Source: Halorussus vallis (GTDB lineage Archaea; Halobacteriota; Halobacteria; Halobacteriales; Haladaptataceae). Taken from it: DNA of 64,000 nt. A program made the position numbers and the translations under genes. Of this stretch, positions 14,002 through 20,373 are shown piece after piece. Position 1 is the first letter of the stretch; each line of letters opens with the position of its first letter. The notes below the pieces were generated by a model that was not told the DNA's origin, did not search any database, and saw only the letters and a program-made list of their open reading frames with translations. The stretch is from assembly GCF_024138165.1 (NCBI RefSeq), contig NZ_CP100003.1, positions 62,001-126,000 of the forward strand. The letters run 5' to 3'.

Positions 14002-14733
14002 TGGAACTTTCACTGGTTCCTGAAGGCGCTCAGCGCCCGACACCGCGATGCTACTACATCGCGGATTTCTCAACGACACCGACCGACAGACTCGTCTGCG
14101 CGCTCTCGCTCGCGCCTTCGCGAGCGACCCCTGGGCGCGAGCGAGAGCGCGCCTCAGGAGGACACCCATCCAGCACCGCGCGGCGACCCGCCCGGAGCAA
14201 GCGTCCAGCGGGATATGCCCGCTCGTGTCCGGCCCGATGTGCGGGTTCGTGTCCAGGGCGACTGTCGGGAGCACGGCGAGCCCGCGGGGTGGCTCGCCGC
14301 GCGCAGCGGCACCAAGCGCTGGAACGCGAAAGCCCGCAAGGGGCGCAACCGACGGGGATACCCGCTGGCGCCGAGGGCACATGCACTTTAGCCCGGAACG
14401 GGCGCGGGCGGTGCGGAGAGCGCCCGCACGCCCGGAATGGTCGGTCGCGAGCGACGCGGAGGGCGGCAGCGGCGAGCGGGGCGAGCCATAGAGAAACACC
14501 GTTCAACCGGATTCGACGCTCAGTGACACAGCCGACATCCTGGTGGACTTAGAAAGGGCGAGGCCGTCTCGGTCGTCCCCCGACCCCGCCAAGCACCGCA
14601 GGAACGAGGAGCGCAGCGTGGGTCGCGGGATGCCGAGCGGCCGCGGGCTTTCGAGACGATGACGACCATCGCTGGCGAGCTGATATCGAATGCTATGCCC
14701 ACGTGACCGGTTCGAGGCGTCGCCGAGAGGGGA
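14002..14733. other. 732-bp GC-rich gene-free region with strong inverted repeats
   Basis: No credible gene is seen. Structures present are: GGCGC/GCGCC (14025-14037), CCGCGATG/CATCGCGG (14043-14064), and a perfect 18-bp inverted repeat (14099-14116 with 14134-14151, 17-nt spacer). Base composition is much more GC-rich than the neighbours. It lies just upstream of the ssDNA-binding gene. An origin, a transfer origin or a structured RNA are all possible, and the sequence alone does not choose between them. Confidence 0.6.
14099..14151. repeat. Perfect 18-bp inverted repeat
   Basis: CGCGCTCTCGCTCGCGCC (14099-14116) and its exact reverse complement (14134-14151) flank a 17-nt spacer. It could extrude as a cruciform or fold as an RNA hairpin. 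No A/T-rich tract makes it a typical terminator. Confidence 0.8.
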
Positions 14734-15234
14734 CTACTCGAGAAGATCTTCGACGAAGCGAAAGCCGTTCACGTACGTGACTGAATCGCCGTAGCCCTCA
14801 CTGGCGAAAACGGTTTCAGCTCCTTCACCAGCAGGAATATCGGTTGTGTAGATGTAGGCATGGTCTGCGGTCCCCTCGACGAACGCCTGAGCGGCGACCC
14901 CAGCGAGCGCTGGATCTGCGCGTTCGATCTCGTCGGCACGGCGATCATCAGCGTTCGCGATGTATCGCTGGACGCCATCCATTGCCCGCGATACCAGTGC
15001 ATTCGTGTATTTCAACGGGTCTGCGACTCGGGCCCACTCCTCGTCGATTGCCGTGTCGATCGGCGGGTTGTTGACATCGGGGTCGTTGACGGTCAGTTCA
15101 TCGTAGACGCGTTTGGGGAGAACGAAGGTGATGTCGTTCTGGCGGGCGAACGCTCTAACCACTCGATACCGACGGTTCGACGGTTGCCCCATCGCGACGA
15201 AGAGGCCGGTATCAGCGATGTGGATGGCGCTCAC
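14734..15234 (-). CDS. PIN-like protein paired with a wHTH regulator, copy A
   Basis: 166 aa. It opens with IHIADTGLFVAMG, like the first strand of PIN nucleases (Asp7), has PKRVYDELTVND (a conserved Glu) and later ADHAYIYTTDIPAGEGAETV. It is clearly paralogous to the protein at 55,691 in this window (IADTGVFVRCGG, PQRVYEELGGD, ADHVVLLTTDKPAGRAAETL). It overlaps the upstream wHTH gene by 4 nt. A ribonuclease-toxin role is inferred; the acidic set is thinner than in VapC. Confidence 0.7.
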   Translation of the reverse strand: MSAIHIADTGLFVAMGQPSNRRYRVVRAFARQNDITFVLPKRVYDELTVNDPDVNNPPIDTAIDEEWARVADPLKYTNALVSRAMDGVQRYIANADDRRADEIERADPALAGVAAQAFVEGTADHAYIYTTDIPAGEGAETVFASEGYGDSVTYVNGFRFVEDLLE

Positions 15235-15839
15235 GCGTCGTCGTCGACGGCGTCTCGGTCGACACCCTCGATATCCGCGATCGACGCGCCCGACTCCTCG
15301 ATATCGAAGTGCTCGTGGACGACGGGTTCGAGCGCCTGGAGGATGATCTCGGCGGCGAGCGGCGAGATATCGAGATCACGGGCCATCAATCGGTGGGTAA
15401 CCTCGCCCCGTTCTCGGTCGACGGTGTAGGTGAGCGCTGTCGCGAGACCGGCGATCCCGTGCCGGTCGATGTAGGTATCGATGTCGTCGTCGGTCGCGCG
15501 CCGCCCGACGGCGTCGATGAGTGCGGGCGTGATCGTGTACTCGCGAGCGCCGTCAGCGGCCGTGACAGTCAGGTCAATCTCGCGAGCGACGTACGTCCGG
15601 GGTTGCTCGTCATTCGTCGCCTCGATGACGCCGGCGTCGACCAGCCGGTTCACGTAGGTGTAGGCCGTGCCCTGCGCGAGGTCGAGGGCGTCCATGAGTT
15701 CCTGAACGGTTGCTTCCCCCTCTCGGGCGATATGCGCGTACAGCTGGGCGAGGGCTGGCTCCTCGAGGAGGTCCGCGACTGAGAGGAAGTCGCGGATGAT
15801 GTCGCCGTTGGCTCGGTTTGAGGTGCGTGACATGGGCAA
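15231..15839 (-). CDS. wHTH regulator (TrmB/DUF7437-like) paired with PIN-like gene, copy A
   Basis: 202 aa, start 15839 or 15833. The N-terminal wHTH covers residues 20-85 (LLEEPALAQLYAHI, GEATVQELMDALDLAQGTAY, VNRLVDAGVIE). The rest is a conserved alpha/beta region with TYIDRHGIAGLATALTY and LEPVVHEHFDIEE. It matches the gene at 56,215 over its whole length. The stop overlaps the start of the PIN-like gene by 4 nt (ATGA). CTGTAAA repeats lie just upstream of the start. Probable autoregulating antitoxin or transcriptional partner. Confidence 0.75.
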   Translation of the reverse strand: MPMSRTSNRANGDIIRDFLSVADLLEEPALAQLYAHIAREGEATVQELMDALDLAQGTAYTYVNRLVDAGVIEATNDEQPRTYVAREIDLTVTAADGAREYTITPALIDAVGRRATDDDIDTYIDRHGIAGLATALTYTVDRERGEVTHRLMARDLDISPLAAEIILQALEPVVHEHFDIEESGASIADIEGVDRDAVDDDA

Positions 15840-15888
15840 TCCGGTATTTACAGTTTACAGCGAATCAGTAAAGAGTGTTGCGGTCAAT

Positions 15889-16227
15889 CTATCCGGACTG
15901 GGAGCGGGCAACGAGATGCTCGTCGAGGTCTCGCGTCCAGTACGTCGCTGGCCCGTTGGGACTACAGCGGACACAGAGGTGTAGTGTTCCGTCGAGGTGG
16001 CCGAGTTCGACGCGGAAGGTCGTGAGTGCCGGCAACGTATCGACGATGCGTCCACAGCCGTCGCAGGCGTGGTGGTCGAGTTCGTCGGGATCAGGACGCT
16101 CCTGAATTGCGCAGTCGACGCAAATCGGGTGTGTGACGAGTTCGTCTTTCCCCCAGGTGCGGGCGTCGCCTAGTTCCGCGCCGGGGAGCGCATCGCAGAA
16201 CGCACACCCGGAAAGTGTCTGTTGCAT
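15889..16227 (-). CDS. Zinc-finger protein with three Cys pairs
   Basis: 112 aa with CAFC near the start, CVDC and CDGC in the middle and CVRC near residue 88, enough for two zinc sites. It begins MQQTLSGCAFCDALPGAEL. Similar small proteins are common in haloarchaeal plasmids and viruses; no function is known. It follows the small wHTH-like gene without a gap, so the two form an operon. Confidence 0.7.
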   Translation of the reverse strand: MQQTLSGCAFCDALPGAELGDARTWGKDELVTHPICVDCAIQERPDPDELDHHACDGCGRIVDTLPALTTFRVELGHLDGTLHLCVRCSPNGPATYWTRDLDEHLVARSQSG

Positions 16228-16518
16228 TTACGCGTCCTCCTCGTCGGCGTCGCAAGCGGCCGTCCACCCGCGATGGAAGACAGCCAGCTGTCTAATCGAG
16301 TCGAACGCCTCGCCACTTGGCTCGTGTACCAGGACTCGCTGGTCGGGAACCGGCCTCACGACACCGTCGTCGACGAGGTCACTGACGAGTTGTCGCGCGG
16401 TTCTCTCGCTGATGTCCGCGGTCAAATACCGGGCTGCATCCCGGTCCTGGGCGACGAGTTCGGTTTCGAATCGCTCGTGATCGTCTGTTGTGTCGTCACG
16501 TATGTCTGGACCAGTCAT
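16228..16518 (-). CDS. Small winged-helix-like protein
   Basis: 96 aa from ATG 16518, after a short hairpin leader (16555-16568). Residues 25-75 look like a wHTH: ADISERTARQLVSDLVDDGV followed by a wing with RVLVHEPSG. Its stop is immediately followed by the zinc-finger gene. Probably a DNA-binding partner of that protein. The longer frame to 16617 would read through the hairpin and is rejected. Confidence 0.65.
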   Translation of the reverse strand: MTGPDIRDDTTDDHERFETELVAQDRDAARYLTADISERTARQLVSDLVDDGVVRPVPDQRVLVHEPSGEAFDSIRQLAVFHRGWTAACDADEEDA

Positions 16519-16554
16519 GGAATTCAGTCTCCGGCACGCTCGCAGGCGCGCCTC

Positions 16555-16568
16555 ACGCCTTTCGGCGT
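16555..16568 (-). promoter_or_regulatory. Hairpin leader element, copy 9 (weaker)
   Basis: ACGCC (16555-16559) pairs with GGCGT (16564-16568), followed by CGACAAAC on the plus strand; 37 nt from the ATG at 16518. The T-box is reduced to GTTTG. Confidence 0.35.
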
Positions 16569-16643
16569 CGACAAACTCGACGACTGTCGCTGGAACACAG
16601 CGAAGCTGCGGAATCACCCCAACCGTCTAATCTGAGGAGGCTC

Positions 16644-16889
16644 ATGTTTCATGTAATGGAGAATTCGCGGACGCCGATCAACTCCCGCGAGGAAGCCGCG
16701 CTCGACCACCTCGAGCAGTACCTCGACGCAGCGGGAGAGGACGTGACCCTCACCCGAGAAGAGGCCGTCGCCCATCTCATGGACGAGGGCATCGAACGTC
16801 CCGACGCGCGAGCCCACATCGAGCAACTGCTCCTGAAGGGCTATCTCTACGAAGTCGATGACGAACTACGGATTCCACCGCGACCCTGA
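16644..16889 (+). CDS. Small conserved acidic protein
   Basis: 81 aa from ATG 16644, or 77 aa from ATG 16656. A GAGGAGG stretch (16634-16640) precedes the first start closely. Residues 15-78 look like a small helical/wHTH domain: EEAALDHLEQYLDAAGEDVT, TREEAVAHLMDEGIERPDAR, IEQLLLKGYLYEVDDELRI. It is the only plus-strand gene between 4.7 and 35.9 kb. It resembles small conserved haloarchaeal proteins; function unknown. Confidence 0.6.
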   Translation: MFHVMENSRTPINSREEAALDHLEQYLDAAGEDVTLTREEAVAHLMDEGIERPDARAHIEQLLLKGYLYEVDDELRIPPRP

Positions 16890-16922
16890 CGCGAGGAGAC
16901 GGCTGCCGTTTCTCGCCGTCCG

Positions 16923-17408
16923 TTACAGCCAGACTAACGCGACTGCGACTGTGAGGAGGACGAGCGCAATCCACGACTTCGTGGCCCAGAGACGTCGTCC
17001 GACCCGTCGACACAGCAGTCGGAGCTGATCGCGGAGGGCTGCACGCCGTTCTGCTTCCAGGACCTCTACCTCGTCGTAGTAATCGCGCCGATCGGCGGGA
17101 AGCGTCCGAAGTGTCGTCTGACACCCGCTGCAGGTGTATTCGAACTCTGCCCGGACGTGCTGGCGGCGGAATTCTTGCTCGCCGTTCTCGTCGTAGCCTG
17201 TAACCTCGTACACGAGAAGTTTTGAGACGAAGCGACGGGCCCCGCACTCCGGACATTGGTTCATTCTGAGCGTTGGCGTTCCACCCTCGCTGCTTGCATC
17301 GTCTGGCCATGATGGCTGCGAATCTGTGTCCTCGGTATCTCTGGGTGGACTCGTGTGGTTTTCTGACGGCGATGCACTCGCTGTCTCGGAGTTACTGAAC
17401 GTAGACAT
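16923..17408 (-). CDS. Tail-anchored zinc-ribbon membrane protein
   Basis: 161 aa. A polar Ser/Thr-rich N-terminus is followed by a four-Cys ribbon (CPECGARRF near residue 51 and CSGC about 40 later). A basic stretch (DQLRLLCRRVGRRLW) precedes one C-terminal membrane helix (WIALVLLTVAVALVWL). So the ribbon faces the cytoplasm. No known function. The leader contains nested inverted repeats and an A5 run (17425-17516), the most elaborate hairpin element in the window. Confidence 0.7.
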   Translation of the reverse strand: MSTFSNSETASASPSENHTSPPRDTEDTDSQPSWPDDASSEGGTPTLRMNQCPECGARRFVSKLLVYEVTGYDENGEQEFRRQHVRAEFEYTCSGCQTTLRTLPADRRDYYDEVEVLEAERRAALRDQLRLLCRRVGRRLWATKSWIALVLLTVAVALVWL

Positions 17409-17424
17409 GGATTCACCTGTGACT

Positions 17425-17516
17425 GCACTCAGCTGACACCAGGCTGGACACCACGACGGCTCTCGTGGTGGTGCCCATCGTGCTGAGTGCCGTCACCCTT
17501 GGCCGGCGCACAAAAA
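17425..17516 (-). promoter_or_regulatory. Nested hairpin leader element, copy 10
   Basis: An outer dyad GCACTCAG (17425-17432)/CTGAGTGC (17483-17490) encloses an inner perfect hairpin CACCACGA (17449-17456)/TCGTGGTG (17463-17470). An A5 run lies at 17512-17516 on the plus strand. All of it precedes the ATG at 17408. Confidence 0.5.
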
Positions 17517-17536
17517 CGTCTCTGCGGGTCAGTTAC

Positions 17537-17971
17537 CTATTCGTCCCACAGTGCTGCGATCCGCTCTTCGACCTCGTCGAGGACGAGTCGCAGGACATCA
17601 CGATGGTCGATCGGCCAAGAGTCATCGTCACCGGGCGTCGGGGCGGTGGGCGGGGGATGGAAGTGGTCGCGCGTATTGTGGGGGTTCGGATGCCGATCCC
17701 ATCGGCATTCCCAGGTGTGCTCCGAATGTACCTCTCGATAGTGGATTGTGAAGTCGTCGTTCGTGTACCAGCGGACAGTCAGGGTTGCTTCGGCGACGGA
17801 CGCTGGGTAGTATGACGATGAAAAGACGACCTGAAGCTCGAGATGGGCGCTTGCATCCGTGATGGCCGCGTGGGAGACCTGTCCGGTGGCTTGGAGCCGT
17901 GTCTGAAGGAACTCGAGGATGGGACGATCGATGGGGGCAAGGCTCCCGCCATCGCCTGTCGGTGGCACCAT
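17537..17971 (-). CDS. TumE-like toxin candidate
   Basis: 144 aa. The middle part is beta-rich (SAHLELQVVFSSSYYPASVA), followed by FTIHYREVHSEHTWECRWDR and HPNPHNTRDHFHP, the histidine-rich block I associate with the TumE/DUF6516 toxin family. It ends DVLRLVLDEVEERIAALWDE. The upstream DUF7342 wHTH gene ends 8 nt before this start, which is the expected toxin-antitoxin layout. TumE proteins are reported ribonuclease toxins. Assignment is by motif and context only. Confidence 0.6.
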   Translation of the reverse strand: MVPPTGDGGSLAPIDRPILEFLQTRLQATGQVSHAAITDASAHLELQVVFSSSYYPASVAEATLTVRWYTNDDFTIHYREVHSEHTWECRWDRHPNPHNTRDHFHPPPTAPTPGDDDSWPIDHRDVLRLVLDEVEERIAALWDE

Positions 17972-17979
17972 CGAGCGGG

Positions 17980-18513
17980 CTACCCGGACGCTTGTTCGCG
18001 CTCGCCACCCGTGCGTTGCTGGCGTGCGCGTTCGTAGCGGTCACGCTCCTCGCGGGCGGTCGCCCAGTCGGCGAGGTCGCTGTACACGTTGTCGATGGTC
18101 CGCTCCTCGCTGCCCTCCGCAGCGGCAACGGCGTCGACGGCGGCCGGTGACGCGGCGTCATACGCCTCCTCATACTCGGTGATGCGCATCGTGAGTTCAC
18201 GAACACGTTCCTGCAGTTCCTCAACGGAGTGGTCGGCTGCGAGCTGGTTGATGCGTCGCCACTCGAAATATGCGTCATTCCGTTCGTAGGTAGCCGGATG
18301 GCCATCGTGCCGGGTGACGATCCCCAAATCGTCGAACCAGCCCAGATACTTCCGGGCGGTCTTGGGGTCACAGTCGGCGCTGTCGGCGATCGCGCTCGCC
18401 GTCGTCGGCTCGCGGGTTTGCAGAATGGTGCCGTAGATGCGTTGTTCGACATCGTCGCTGGCGAACGCATCCTCGAAGGGGGGCGGCCCATCGGCGGCAT
18501 CTGTCTCGGACAT
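17980..18513 (-). CDS. DUF7342-type wHTH regulator, putative antitoxin
   Basis: 177 aa from ATG 18513, with a TATA-like element (about 18536-18541) 25 nt upstream. The wHTH occupies residues 18-80 (YGTILQTREPTTASAIADSA, CDPKTARKYLGWFDDLGIV). It is followed by a helical dimerisation region (HSVEELQERVRELTMRITEY) and a charged tail. It shares this layout with the gene at 55,093. A TTAACCAACA dyad (18616-18656) lies 103 nt upstream, so this regulator is a candidate binder of those dyads. Confidence 0.7.
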   Translation of the reverse strand: MSETDAADGPPPFEDAFASDDVEQRIYGTILQTREPTTASAIADSADCDPKTARKYLGWFDDLGIVTRHDGHPATYERNDAYFEWRRINQLAADHSVEELQERVRELTMRITEYEEAYDAASPAAVDAVAAAEGSEERTIDNVYSDLADWATAREERDRYERARQQRTGGEREQASG

Positions 18514-18615
18514 ACTCGGAATTGCTGGGCGAAGGATATAGTTCTTACTTCGAGGAATAGTTTCCTGAATCAGCATCCTGTGGTAGACTCCGTTTTGCGG
18601 TGAGACTCAGCGTAG

Positions 18616-18656
18616 TTAACCAACAAGCAGCGTGGTATAGCGAGCCTGTTGGTTAA
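18616..18656. promoter_or_regulatory. TTAACCAACA dyad, copy 3
   Basis: TTAACCAACA (18616-18625) and TGTTGGTTAA (18647-18656) are perfect arms, spacer 21 nt. It lies between the stop of the PrimPol gene (18723) and the start of the DUF7342 gene (18513). Confidence 0.65.
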
Positions 18657-18722
18657 CCTTCTCGGCTCACGGAATCAGAAGGCTCGAGGGAGGACTTCTC
18701 GGATGAAGGTGACGCGACGCTA

Positions 18723-19985
18723 CTACTCGGACTGGCCACCGAAGAATCGACTCAACATAGAGGGTGACTCTGAATCGTCATCGGTCTCTCTCGCAGTACC
18801 GGAGTCTTCCTCGTGAGACTGCTTAGTCTCTCGGTCACTGGCTTCGAGTTCGTCGGTGAGCCGCTCGACCTCTGCTTCGAGAGTCTCGATCCGCTCCGTC
18901 TTCTGTTCGAGTGTTGCTTCGAGCTCGTCGACGCGCTCGCTCAACAAGCGATTTTTCTCAGCCAGATACGCACGACTCCGGTCTGCGTCATCAGGCGTCC
19001 CGCCAGTTGTGACCTCGTCAGATGTGCCGTGGGGATCTGCGGTATCGTCGCCGGCGTCCGGGTCGTAGAACTCCGACGTGGTCGCAATCGCTCGCTCGAT
19101 GGTCTTCTCGCCGTACGTCGACCCGTCAGCGTAGTGGATCTCGTCCCATTTCTCCCGCATCAATCCCGACTGGCGGAACAGCTGCTCCATCTGTGTCTGG
19201 TCACCACCGGTCCAGAACGCCAGCAAACAGCACAGCGCCATGTCGGCCTCGGACTGACTGTCGTAGCCGACCGTATTCCCGTTCCAGAGCCGCTCGAACT
19301 TCTCGCCGTTCGATGCGTTTCGCGCTTTCTCGAGGAGGTCCTCGTCTTCGAGGTCGACATCGACGCCGGCTGCACCGGTCGTCGGTGACTCGTCGTCAGT
19401 GCCATCATGCTGCTCGGACTCGGAGGCTGTGTCACGCTCGGTGTCCTGGACGTACTCACGGTGAATTGCTGTGAGCGCGTCCTGCCGGCGTGCAACGCGA
19501 GTGGGTGTCCGCTTGACGTGGTTGCCAGTGACGGTGAAAAAGCGTGCCGTGTCGTACAGTTCGACGCTCCCGCGACGGTTCCGTCCTTCGGGGAGTGTGC
19601 CGGTAATCAGGACGTGATAGCCGGTACCGGACGGTGACACCTCCGTATAGGAGTCGAGTCGCTCGATGATGTCCAACGCTGCGTCGTCGACGTCGCCAGT
19701 TTCTGGGTCGCGGCAGTCGTCCAGATCGACGCCGACGATGGGATCGTCGTCGGTAAACACGAACCCGACGCCATCCGCGTACTCCGTCTCGGTGTACTCG
19801 TGTGCCGTCTCGAAATCACTCCATGTGGCGGATTCCGTCGACGACGCGAACCCGCCAGCCCCCGGCGTCACCGGGATCTTCGTCGCTTTCCCGTCTCGCT
19901 CTTCTTCTCGCCAGCAGACCCACTGCTCGCGCTCTCGTAAGTCCTCTGGAATAACCCCTTGATCGCCGACCAAACCATTACTCAT
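18723..19985 (-). CDS. PrimPol-like replication protein (NrS-1 polymerase type)
   Basis: 420 aa. The N-terminal archaeo-eukaryotic primase-like core shows REQWVCWREEERDGKATKIP, GVGFVFTDDDPIVGVDLDDC (the D-x-D metal site near residues 100-104), SPSGTGYHVLITG and SVELYDTARFFTVTGNHV. Residues 230-310 match the helical domain that follows in such proteins (ADMALCCLLAFWTGGDQTQM). Residues 345-400 form a coiled coil. NrS-1-type enzymes prime and extend DNA. It is next to an iteron-like region (20108-20232) and close to an RPA-like gene, so it is the best replication initiator candidate here. Confidence 0.78.
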   Translation of the reverse strand: MSNGLVGDQGVIPEDLREREQWVCWREEERDGKATKIPVTPGAGGFASSTESATWSDFETAHEYTETEYADGVGFVFTDDDPIVGVDLDDCRDPETGDVDDAALDIIERLDSYTEVSPSGTGYHVLITGTLPEGRNRRGSVELYDTARFFTVTGNHVKRTPTRVARRQDALTAIHREYVQDTERDTASESEQHDGTDDESPTTGAAGVDVDLEDEDLLEKARNASNGEKFERLWNGNTVGYDSQSEADMALCCLLAFWTGGDQTQMEQLFRQSGLMREKWDEIHYADGSTYGEKTIERAIATTSEFYDPDAGDDTADPHGTSDEVTTGGTPDDADRSRAYLAEKNRLLSERVDELEATLEQKTERIETLEAEVERLTDELEASDRETKQSHEEDSGTARETDDDSESPSMLSRFFGGQSE

Positions 19986-20373
19986 GATCTCATGTCACCT
20001 CGCATGGCTCGCACCGCTGATGAGCCCCGACAGAAACCACTCCACATCGATGCTCGATCCAATCCCTTGGTCCCAACGGGGACCCTCCGTTCTATACTAG
20101 TTGGTTTTTGCCGTAACAGATCATCTAAATCCGCGAAATCCTGGGTTTGAGGCTCCCGATGCGTGCATACGGCAAAATCTCTCCAGAATGCTTGTGTTAC
20201 GGCATTTCGGTTGATTGCCGTAACCCCTTGCCGTCTGCTGATTTCGGTGCTGCGGAGACGATATGCCTCGGTGTTCCCGTAATGGGGGATGTATTTCCTG
20301 TTATGCAAACTCAAATTTGCATTTACGATATATTTGGCGCTGAGTGTGGATTGCATTGTATTCACCTCCAGCT
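19986..20373. other. Gene-free region with TTGCCGTAAC repeats, candidate replication origin or operator
   Basis: 388 bp without a gene between the conjugation operon and the PrimPol gene. TTGCCGTAAC occurs at 20108-20117 and 20215-20224. The inverted form occurs as TACGGCAA (20168-20175) and GTTACGGCA (20196-20204), and a truncated TTGCCGT follows at about 20228. The pair at 20196-20224 is a perfect 9-bp dyad with an 11-nt spacer. The region is more AT-rich than its flanks. Iterons beside a primase-like gene suggest an origin; the alternative is a promoter operator. Confidence 0.55.
20108..20224. repeat. Iteron-like TTGCCGTAAC repeats
   Basis: Four copies in both orientations within 117 bp (20108-20117, 20168-20175, 20196-20204, 20215-20224). 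Identity is exact over 8-10 bases. Mixed orientation is common for initiator or repressor binding sites. Confidence 0.65.

Noticed and set aside
14002-14499. N-terminal extension of the ssDNA-binding gene to 14499
   Set aside because: The extension is Arg/Ala/Pro-rich translation of GC repeats and inverted repeats; the acidic N-terminus typical of the protein begins at 14001.
292-17516. T-box/hairpin elements as intrinsic terminators of upstream genes
   Set aside because: In the direction of transcription the T-run comes before the stem, opposite to an intrinsic terminator, and several stems lie within 12 nt of a start codon.
20108-20224. CRISPR-like repeats
   Set aside because: Repeats are only 8-10 bp, in both orientations, with unequal spacing; no cas gene is present.
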